Shown piece by piece: positions 55,976-64,000 of a stretch of 64,000 nucleotides of DNA. A model generated the notes under the pieces. That model was not told where the DNA came from. It was given only the letters and a program-made list of their open reading frames with translations, and made no database searches. Numbering within the stretch: position 1 is the first letter of the stretch; each line of letters starts with the position of its first letter. Source of the stretch: Salticus scenicus (taxonomy: Eukaryota > Arthropoda > Arachnida > Araneae > Salticidae); assembly GCA_963930645.1 (NCBI GenBank), contig OZ005648.1, positions 242,673,436-242,737,435 on the forward strand. Direction: 5' to 3'. Made by a program: the position numbers and the translations under genes.

Positions 55976-58615
55976 CACTATCTACTAATAAGTGTTTGAA
56001 CATTTTCGAATTTAGACGTCTAGTTAAATATCTAGGAAAATTCCTTAGGAATCATCTTGAAACTATGATAGTGTAAAGAGCATATAATATATTTCATTAA
56101 AAGTTGTGTCTTGAAATAGAAAAGGGGACCAGTAAAAAATTAAACAAAAATTAAAATGTTTTGGATCACCCTGTAAAAAGTAATGCTTTAAATGCATTTT
56201 GACCGTAACATGTGATTAAGAGGAATTTTCTCATGATCTGCATAAATTTTTATGAGGCTAGCACATACATACATGGAGATATAACTGTTTTAATTATAAC
56301 ACGTAGGGTATTAGATCCAGAGCAAAGTCGTTTTTAGAAAATTTGTCACGCTGCATTAGGGTGCCTAATGCAGTATGCCAAATTTTCTAAAAATGACTGC
56401 AATCTGAATGTAAAAACGTTAACTATCTTACAAAATATGAGCATTTTTACTGAATAATTTTTAACTACGCATGCGTTAGCTTTTAAAAAATTTCATTTGC
56501 ATTATTTAATAACTAAAAGTATCGAGCTACTTAAATGAAAACCCCAAACAAATATCGTCTTAAATTCAAAAAGTTATGAGAGATAGAATTGAGAGAATTT
56601 TCATTCTTCTCAAAAAAAAAAAAAAAAAAAAATCTGATGTGGGCACCACATGACTTCCTTATACACTTTTAGAAATATACATAAAAAACATTGCCACTGG
56701 ACCCGAAACACTTGGCTAAAAATATTTAAAAAAATGAATTATCACCGTGTTCTGAGCTTTTCAGAAAGTTACTTAAAAACCGATGCAAGATTTGTACTGG
56801 TAACGCTCACGAAGGCAGCAGGGACCCGAAGAAATTGGCTAAAAGTATTAAAAAAAATGCATTTTCACCGTGTTCTAAACTATTCTGAAAGTTTCAAATG
56901 TCTAGCTACTCGGGAAGTTAGTTAAATAAATTTTCTGTTGAACCATATAAACGCTGTCGAATTCAGCAGTCACCTGAAACAATTGGGTAAAAATATTTAA
57001 AAAATGCATTGTCACCGTGTTCTGAGTTTTTCCAGAAGTTTTAAATGTCTAGCTAGCCGGGAAGTTAGTTAAAAATAGATTGCAAGATTTGTACTGGTAA
57101 CGCTGCCGAAGACAGCAGGAACCCTAAACAGTTGGCTAAAAGTATTTAAAAAATGCATTTTCACCGTGTTCTGATCTAGTCTGAAAGTTTCATATGTCTA
57201 GCTAGTCGAGAAGTTAGTTAAATAAATTTTCTGTTGAATCACATAAGCGCTGCTGAAGGCAGCAGGTATTAGAATTAGTTGGCTAAAAATATTTTTTAAA
57301 ATGCATTGTCAACGTGTTCTGAACTTTTCTGAAAGTTTCAAATGTCTAGCTAGTCGGGAAGTTAGTTAAATTGCAAGATTTGTCCAAACCGCTTTTGAGT
57401 TACTACCGTTTTTTGATACATTTTGGCCATTATGAACCTAATTTTCCTAAATATCTCCAAAACGAAAAATCATACAAAGTCCAAAAACGGAGGTGCACAA
57501 CTAGATGTTATAACAAACCTATGTACCAATTCGCAACTTTCTAGATCCAACCGTTTTTGAGTTATGCGACATACTCACACACACACACACAGACACACAT
57601 ACATACAGACGTCACGAAAAATCGTGTAAAGTCCCTTATATCTCTAAAACGAGAGCTCGTGTTAAGACGACACTTGCAGATGTACAACTAGATATCATGA
57701 CAGTCACACGTATAAATTGGCAACATTCAGCGATCATTCGTTTTCGAGCAATGTGAAATGCAAAATCCATTTCCCAAATCGGGATTACTATACTTCCTTA
57801 TACTTTGTATAAGGAAGTAAAATAAATAAATAAATAAATAAATAAAGGGGGGGGGATGATAAGAGGTTTTATCAATATTTGTTTACAGTTAGTGAACACT
57901 GTATTACCATTGAGCATTGACTGAATCGGATAAAAATTTTGAGTAAAACCCCTTATAGCTTTTATTTTAAGATAATTGAAATTCTGTTCCTTCTATCTCT
58001 TATAACTTTTAGAATTTACACGATATTTGTTTGGAGTTTTCATGTAAGTAGCTCGGTACTTTTGGCTATTAAGTTACGCAAATGAAATTTTTTAAAAAGC
58101 TAGTGTATGCGTAGTTAAAAATTATATTATAAAAATGCTCACATTTCGTAAAATATTTAACATTTTTGCAATTCTGATTGCAGTACGCTATATCTAATAT
58201 AGTTTACCAAATTTCTTAAAAAGGACTTTGCACTGTGTCTAATAACCTACGCGTTATAATTAAAAAAGTGGATTTTTTTTTTCAGTGTTTTAAAAACCGT
58301 TATATCTCCATGAGTATATGCGGTAGTCTTATAAAAATTTATACAGCTAGTGAGAAAACTTCTGTTAATTACATGCTACAGCCAAATTCGATTTAAAGCA
58401 ACACTTTTTACAGAGTGATCCAAGATATTTTTACTTTCGTTTAATTATTTAACTTTTCCCTTTTTCTCTTGACGACACAACTTTTGCTGAAATATATGAG
58501 GTAAAACAGGTTCTTTACACTACCAAAGTTTCAAGATCATTCCTAAAAAACTTTTCTAAATATTTAACAAAATGACTATATTCGAAAGTGTCGAAATACT
58601 TATTGGTAGATAGTG
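55976..58615. mobile_element. TA-flanked element with ~640-700-bp inverted arms, split by a family A relative
   Basis: The left end TA/CACTATCTACTAATAAGT (55976) and right end ACTTATTGGTAGATAGTG/TA (58615) are inverse copies. Similarity continues along arms 55976-56610 and about 57890-58615, including GGATCACCCTGTAAAAAGT facing CTTTTTACAGAGTGATCC. The arms are diverged and have small gaps. No transposase frame is visible. The middle is occupied by the hairpin-ended element at 56633-57822. Ends and target suggest Tc1/mariner. Confidence 0.85.
56633..57822 (+). mobile_element. Hairpin-ended repeat, family A relative with a different stem
   Basis: The 5' palindrome ATGTGGGCACCACAT (56637-56651) precedes ACTTCCTTATAC (56653-56664). 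The 3' end is a perfect 12-bp-stem hairpin, ACTTCCTTATAC-TTT-GTATAAGGAAGT (57792-57818), then AAAA. The body has about five ~148-bp units marked by TCACCGTGTTCTGA (56743, 56866, 57013, 57162, 57310). A (CA)n/CAGA tract follows at 57571-57608. The ORF 56650-56925 is a repeat translation. Confidence 0.8.
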
Positions 58616-59588
58616 TAGGATTGTCTCTTAAAACTTAATAATATACATTTAAACAGTAAATTGGGAAAACTGAATTATTAAAGTTGATATGTTAAAGTAT
58701 ATAACTTACATTTTATTACCATGTACTGGGGAAATTTTGGATAAATATAATTGTGAAAATGCAATTCAAAGGAAATATATTTTTTCTTTATTTTTATATC
58801 CAAATATTCCAAAAAAAAAAAATATATATATATATATATTACATAACAAAATGCAATAGAAACAATAAAGAAATTATTTAACAAAACTATTAACTTAGAA
58901 ATTTCATACAGAAAATCGATTGTCTAAGTTGAGTTCTCATGCAGGAAAATGCTCAAAATAGAAAAGAAAATTAATCTCAAGTCTAGACATGCACAAGACT
59001 TAGACCTACTAGGTTTTTTTATGTAGCAAAAATTGAGAAGCATATGAAAAATGATTATATAGAGCATATCATAAATTTACTGTGGACACTTGACTTTAAT
59101 TGATTTGACAGAATAATATAACTACTCATTAATTAAACAAAAACCCATATTGACTTTTTTTTCTAATCTGGAAAAAATATAAAAGATACATTATAAGCAC
59201 CTATTAATTTTTTTAGAATTGTAGTATATCTAAATAAAATTTAAAACTAAATAAACGCAAAATAGCTTTTTCTCAAATGCTATATTTATTCAAAATAATT
59301 TGCACATTATGAATTAAAAATCCTGTGCTACTTAATCGTAGTTACTGTACTGCCACTGATTTCTACTATTTATATTGACTAGTGGATCTGCAGATCAGGA
59401 GCCTCAACGTCCTATTTGCATCAGACATTTTTCAATAGGTCATTTTTATTTATTTCTTATTATATAATAGTATATATTGATTCAATCGACTTATTACCAT
59501 AATCAGATACATTCCTGAGGGGGGCTGCCGCCCCCCTCAACCCCCCGCTGTATCTCTCTTTCTATACCTATTTGTATATCATATAAAG
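58616..59588. other. Non-coding DNA
   Basis: An (AT)n tract lies at about 58821-58840. GGGGGGCTGCCGCCCCCCTC followed by AACCCCC at 59518-59548 repeats an internal block of family A copies 1 and 3. No gene. Confidence 0.45.
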
Positions 59589-60214
59589 TGTTACGGAATT
59601 GTAAATAATTGCATTTATTTTTTTATAAATTTTTTCAAAGAGCCTTAGTAAGTCGATAAAATGCTAATTTTGTGCATTTCTAGTCGTTTTAGCGTTAAAA
59701 TAGCCTAATTTTCCTTTAAAAACGAATTGAAACGCTCCAATAAGTGAAGAAATGGATTTGGCGCCAAATTTGGCGACTGTTTCCCCTCCTTGGCGATTTT
59801 TTTGGCGACCTTGGCGAGAAAATCCTTATTAGGGATATACCAAATATGGAAGCTCTAATCTCATTGGCTGATGAGATACGATAATTTTCCAGAACAGTCT
59901 GTGTTCGATAGAATAGTATAAAAGGAGCATTTTTTTAACCAAGGCTTCCAATCTCAGATCTGTGTCGGTTTCGTCAAATGCTTTGCTTTGAGCCTCTTTG
60001 AATGAGACTTGCTTTATGTGATATTGCTAAACAGTTTGTACTGTTGTTTTGCTGTTAACGGCTGTTGTTTAAGCTATGTTTACTGGTTGAATTGAAGCTG
60101 ATACTTGGTTTATAGACCTGTATTCTTCTGGAACTTTCTGTGAATAAATCACTGAATTTTTGCAAGTTTTGCCTTTCAATCTTGGACAACTTACAAACCC
60201 CCAAGTACGCAACA
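59589..60214 (+). mobile_element. Solo-LTR candidate with promoter and poly-A signal
   Basis: The segment begins TGTTACGG and ends GCAACA. It contains GTATAAAAGGAG (TATA box, 59916-59927) and AATAAA at 60143-60148, 226 bp further on, in the order expected for LTR U3-R-U5. Relatively GC-balanced sequence between them supports a transcribed R/U5. I found no matching target duplication and no second LTR or internal region. The ends are thus tentative, and a host promoter plus first exon is the alternative. Confidence 0.45.
59916..59927 (+). promoter_or_regulatory. TATA box
   Basis: GTATAAAAGGAG is a strong match to a Pol II TATA element. A start would be expected near 59945-59955. Confidence 0.55.
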
Positions 60215-61002
60215 ATATGCATTCTTATTAAACGACGGTCTTGTATTATTTCCCGGAAATTCATAAATACCGAATTTTATACAAAAAAAATTACATAGCA
60301 TATCGGAAATATTTTGCGTAACCTTTAAACTAATTATCAATTCTATGCCCACAATTTTCAACATGAAAACAGGCTTTTAAAATTCTAATAAAATTTCATT
60401 ATATTTGATGGGGTGTAACCATGTTAAAATATACTTTTAAGATATACCGACTATACACCATAAAAGTACGAAATTCCTTTATGTATCCCGGAAAAGTAGC
60501 CACAGTCATTATAAACGCCAATAATAAGAATAAATCTAATTAATTATAACTCATTAATCTTTCAAACTAATTTGACATCATTTGGATGATTACAGTACAT
60601 ACTCGGAATTATTTTGTGTTGTCCCATAAATTATTTAGTCTATACATAACCCTTTTTTAGTGTAAACATGATGTTAAGCATCTTTATAATGTATGTTAAC
60701 TTTATTAAGTTCAATTCTTTTAGAATTCACAGAAGAAACTTTTATCAAATATTTAAATTCAAGATTTATATGGTAAGTAAAATGCACTTACCCTGTATAT
60801 GAGTATCCTATGAGGCTTGCAGAACCAGATGAATTTATTCCATGTATGAAAAGAAGAACCAATTTCTATTTTCTTTTATAAACATCTTTTCTGCTAAGCT
60901 ATTCAAAAGATAATTTCAAATATATAAATAATGATGTTTCAATTTAATTAAACCAGCCTCATTTAGCTTGGTTTGTGTATTAGGAAATTATATATTATTT
61001 TA
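60215..61002. other. AT-rich non-coding DNA
   Basis: No gene, repeat or element is recognised between the LTR candidate and the copia 3' LTR. ORF 60055-60264 on the minus strand overlaps the LTR candidate and lacks support. Confidence 0.45.
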
Positions 61003-61309
61003 TGTTGCATTCTTTTTGTGGGAATAAAAATGAACCCACGTATTATCCTTTTAATCACATCTTTTATTATGAAAAACTGAACATCGAAGAAGGAGAAAAG
61101 AAAAAAAAACGAAAAATACATTATTACATGTAGATAGAAACACAGACGGCCAATCAGAAAAACAAATGCGTCATAGCGTCGTCACAATGTAGATGTATAT
61201 ATGCATGAAGAAATAAAAGAGTCAAATGAAATGTTTTTAGAATAATATGAAAATGAAAGTTTTTGTAATTATTGAAAGAATGTCATTTTGAGTTTATTTC
61301 TCACCAACA
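61003..61309 (-). repeat. Copia-type 3' LTR (307 bp)
   Basis: Read on the minus strand it begins TGTTGGTGAGAAATAAACTC right after the purine tract and ends ATGCAACA at 61003. The 5-bp TGTTG/CAACA inverted ends fit copia LTRs. ATAATAAAAGATG (about 61072-61060) offers a poly-A signal ~55 bp before the end. The 5' LTR is outside the window, so the ends cannot be checked by alignment. Confidence 0.7.
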
Positions 61310-61316
61310 CCCCTGC
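61310..61316 (-). other. Polypurine tract
   Basis: GCAGGGG (minus strand) directly precedes the TGTTGG start of the LTR and would prime plus-strand synthesis. It is short, as is common in copia elements. Confidence 0.65.
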
Positions 61317-61332
61317 GTAAACTCGATGACAT

Positions 61333-64000
61333 TTAATCACAGTTCAACAAGGAAATTCGCAATTTTCGAAAAGAATGTCTCGGCAGAGGCTTCGTGAGCA
61401 CATCGGCGATCATATTTTCCGTGCTTACATACTCAATCTTTATTGTGCCCTGCTCAACAAGGTCTCGAATCAGATGATACCTTAGTTCGATATGCTTAGT
61501 TTTCTGTCGAAACTTGTCGTTTTCCGCTAATTTAATGCAAGAAAGGTTGTCTTCATAGAGTGTAATAGGACAATTTTGTTGCATATCAATTTCTTCAAAA
61601 AGGTTTATAAGCCATTTTACTTCTTGCGCGGCACTTGCTGCAGAAATATATTCCGCTTCTGCTGATGACATTGATACAGATTTTTGTTTTTTGCTTGTCC
61701 AGTATACAGTATTTGCTCCTATGCAGAACAAATTTCCTGTTGTAGACTTACGATCACTGGGATCGTTTGCCCAGTCGGAATCTGCATATACCCTCAAGAC
61801 AGGCTCTTCAATATTATTATATGTCAATTTAAGATTAATTGTACTTTTTAAATATCTCATTAATCTTTTTACCGCTTCCCAATCTTTTGCTCTTGGGCGC
61901 TCATTTCTTCTACTCAAAATATTTACCGCGGCGCTAATATCCGGACGTGACACGGTTGAAATATATAACAATGCGCCTACAGCCTGTCTATATTGTGTAT
62001 TTTCTGGTAAAAGGTTTTCCTCGTCATTTAATTTTATGTAACCTGTGTCCATAGGAGTGTCTGTAGGTTTTGAATTTTCTAAACCGTATTTGACTATAAG
62101 TTCTTGTATTTTGTGTGTTTGATCAAGAGTCATTGTATTTTCATTAGGACGATTAATATTTATCCCAAGATATTGTTTTGCTTCTCCCAAGTCTGTTAAC
62201 GGGTATTCTTGTTTTAGTTTGTTTACAATTTCATTTATTTGTTGATCATTCCCCGCTATTAACAAATCATCGACATACACAAGTACATAAGTAGTTACAT
62301 CGTTTTGTTTACGTTTATAAAGACACTTGTCGATTTGACTTTGAATAAAGCCTAAGTTAAGTAATGACTCATTCAATTTTAAATTCCATGCTCTCGCGGC
62401 CTGCTTTAGCCCGTATATTGCCTTTTTTAATTTACACACCTTATGTTCTTCCCCGGATACCACGTATCCTTCTGGCTGATGCATATAAACATCTTCACTC
62501 AATTTACCGTGTAAAAATGCAGTCTTGATATCAATATGTCTAAGACTTAAATTCTTATAAAGACTCATTGCCAAAAAACTTCTCAAAGTTGTGTGAGACG
62601 CCACTGGGGCGAAAGTCTCATCGTAGTCTATTCCATATTTTTGTGAAAAGCCCTTCGCAACCAGCCTAGCTTTGTATTTTTCAACACGGCCCTGACTGTT
62701 ATATTTTGCTTTGAATGCCCATTTGCACCCTACTATTTTCATCCCTGGTGAAACCTCAACTAAATCCCAGGTGTCATTCTGCTTGAGTGAATTTATTTCA
62801 TCTAATGTAGCATTGATCCAATTTTCCTTTTCTACAGGGTTTTCCATACTTATTATATCATCCCAGCATTTTGGTTCACTTATTCTTTCATTGTGTAATG
62901 TGAATGCGAATCTATCTGGTGGTACCCCTTTATTAGATCTTTGTGATCTACGTGGAGTATTTTGAGAATTATCTGACACAACACTATCATTAGTTTCATC
63001 TATCTCTGAGTCTATTATTTGCAAATTTGGTGATTGATTTTTATTATCACTTTTCTCATCATTGTTTTGTGATGTGTCATATTTAAGTATCGCTTGTTTT
63101 TCATTTTCTACAAATTTTACGGTTCGACTAATAATTATGTTTTTGCCATTTGTACAGATCCTATATCCTTTACTTCTATTGTCGTACCCTACGAATATGC
63201 CTTCCTGTGCCGTATTATCTAATTTTCCTCTGTGTACCTTTTGTACGTATGCATAGGCACGACAACCAAATGGTTTTAACATTGATAAGTCAGGTTTTCG
63301 ACCTGTCCATAATTCATAAGGTGTCAATTCACACGAAGATGTTGGGAGTCTATTTTGCAAGTAAACTGCGGTATTTATTGCCTCCCCCCAGAAAGAATTT
63401 GGTAAATTGCCATCTTTTAATAAACAACGTGCCATTTCAACTAAGGTACGATTTTTACGTTCAGCAGTTCCATTTTGAGAAGCTGAATAGGGAACAGTGA
63501 ATTGGTGGTCTATACCTAATTTTGTTAAGTATTCATTTAATTCTGTCCCGGTATACTCTCCTCCGTTGTCGGAGCGGATTGCATGCAAAGTTCGTCCGAA
63601 TTTATTTGATGTCATTGCGATATATTCCCTCAATTTTGCAAAAACTTCATCCTTTTTTCTCAGTAGGTATATTACTGTAAATCGACTAAAATCGTCTATA
63701 AAAGTTAAAAAATAGTATTTTCCACCGACCGTGGGGGTTGTCATTGGTCCACACAAGTCAGTGTGTACCAACTCTAGTGCTTTAGTTGCCCTAAACTGAG
63801 CCTTTTTGGGATAAGGATTGTCCGTTAATTTAGTTAATATGCAAGTTTCACATGCATTATCATGTTTGCAGTTGTCTAGTTTTATCCCAACTGCCATGTT
63901 GTTGTTTACCAATCGTTTTATATGACTAATGTTTCTATGGCCTAATTTAATGTGCCATTTATCAATGCAATTTGTATTTTCACATATTTTTACCATGTTT
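61333..64000 (-). CDS. Ty1/copia Pol polyprotein, C-terminal ~888 residues
   Basis: This frame encodes the integrating and copying enzymes of a copia retrotransposon. From the Met at 63996 (not the true start; the frame is open to the edge) there is a GAG-pre-integrase zinc site, WHIKLGH (H15, H20) with C49 and C52. The integrase core follows: HTDLCGP (D80), RSDNGGEY (D143) and NGTAERKNRT (E179), with exactly 35 residues between the last two. A copia-type C-terminal region (PFGCRAYAYV..., GIFVGYDN) and an acidic linker come next. Reverse transcriptase has IDIKTAFLHGKL and the catalytic YVDDLL. RNase H has YADSDWANDPSDRKSTTG and SSAEAEYIS and ends LTKPLPRHSF before the stop at 61333. No stop or frameshift is visible, so the element may be recent or active. 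Confidence 0.95.
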   Translation of the reverse strand, partial: NMVKICENTNCIDKWHIKLGHRNISHIKRLVNNNMAVGIKLDNCKHDNACETCILTKLTDNPYPKKAQFRATKALELVHTDLCGPMTTPTVGGKYYFLTFIDDFSRFTVIYLLRKKDEVFAKLREYIAMTSNKFGRTLHAIRSDNGGEYTGTELNEYLTKLGIDHQFTVPYSASQNGTAERKNRTLVEMARCLLKDGNLPNSFWGEAINTAVYLQNRLPTSSCELTPYELWTGRKPDLSMLKPFGCRAYAYVQKVHRGKLDNTAQEGIFVGYDNRSKGYRICTNGKNIIISRTVKFVENEKQAILKYDTSQNNDEKSDNKNQSPNLQIIDSEIDETNDSVVSDNSQNTPRRSQRSNKGVPPDRFAFTLHNERISEPKCWDDIISMENPVEKENWINATLDEINSLKQNDTWDLVEVSPGMKIVGCKWAFKAKYNSQGRVEKYKARLVAKGFSQKYGIDYDETFAPVASHTTLRSFLAMSLYKNLSLRHIDIKTAFLHGKLSEDVYMHQPEGYVVSGEEHKVCKLKKAIYGLKQAARAWNLKLNESLLNLGFIQSQIDKCLYKRKQNDVTTYVLVYVDDLLIAGNDQQINEIVNKLKQEYPLTDLGEAKQYLGININRPNENTMTLDQTHKIQELIVKYGLENSKPTDTPMDTGYIKLNDEENLLPENTQYRQAVGALLYISTVSRPDISAAVNILSRRNERPRAKDWEAVKRLMRYLKSTINLKLTYNNIEEPVLRVYADSDWANDPSDRKSTTGNLFCIGANTVYWTSKKQKSVSMSSAEAEYISAASAAQEVKWLINLFEEIDMQQNCPITLYEDNLSCIKLAENDKFRQKTKHIELRYHLIRDLVEQGTIKIEYVSTENMIADVLTKPLPRHSFRKLRISLLNCD

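Larger units (their letters stand above)
61003..64000 (-). mobile_element. Ty1/copia LTR retrotransposon, 3' part, cut by the window edge
   Basis: In minus-strand order: integrase, reverse transcriptase and RNase H in one open frame, a short spacer, polypurine tract and 3' LTR. Gag, protease, primer-binding site and 5' LTR must lie beyond 64000. Confidence 0.93.

Noticed and set aside
61691..63715. Plus-strand ORFs of 64-116 codons over the copia Pol gene
   Set aside because: Antisense shadows of the polyprotein frame.

Overview
This is AT-rich eukaryotic (animal) DNA, packed with transposable elements, simple repeats and long A/T tracts. Nothing looks bacterial: there are no operons, ribosome sites or CRISPR arrays. 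The mixture (a plant/animal-type Helitron, a D34D mariner, a Tc1-like copy, an RTE-type LINE scrap, Ty1/copia, tRNA-derived SINEs) suggests an arthropod, and an arachnid is my guess. That assignment is inference. I found no confident host gene; three short ORFs are listed only as weak exon candidates.

Layout. 1-5.1 kb: an RTE LINE ORF2 remnant (minus strand) and a tandem array built from 173-174-bp units. 5.3-10.4 kb: a 188-bp MITE, a decayed Tc1-like element and a foldback element. 15.2-20.7 kb: an autonomous Helitron on the minus strand, whose 1596-residue Rep-helicase frame is broken only by one in-frame TGA. 21.1-24.1 kb: a ~300-bp tandem repeat, one copy of which holds a 2321-bp Helitron; the neighbouring copy preserves the empty site. 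24.4-32.1 kb: three copies of a hairpin-ended repeat (called family A here), a SINE head and a near-perfect 143-bp-arm palindrome. 32.4-37.8 kb: a long-TIR element, a mariner with TIRs and TA duplication and one internal stop, a tRNA-Thr-derived SINE dimer with a 16-bp direct repeat on each side, and a 209-bp foldback MITE. 38.9-45 kb: a ~1-kb segment present twice, 5.07 kb apart. 47.7-52.4 kb: two non-autonomous Helitrons and one further Helitron-type 3' end. 52.9-58.6 kb: two TA-flanked TIR elements, the larger split by a family A relative. 59.6-60.2 kb: a solo-LTR candidate. 61.0-64.0 kb: the 3' part of a Ty1/copia element, integrase to RNase H plus 3' LTR, running off the window.

How the parts relate. 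The Helitron at 15.2-20.7 kb encodes the type of protein that could mobilise the non-autonomous Helitrons, but its own stop codon and the different terminal sequences leave that unproven. The TA-flanked TIR elements lack transposases and would depend on Tc1/mariner enzymes. The most interesting unexplained signal is the hairpin-ended family A. Its four copies share a 5' palindrome, a subterminal inverted repeat, usually a (CA)n tract and a 3' hairpin. The fourth copy has a different stem sequence changed consistently at all sites. The 2.7-5.1 kb array has the same plan and shares an internal motif with it.
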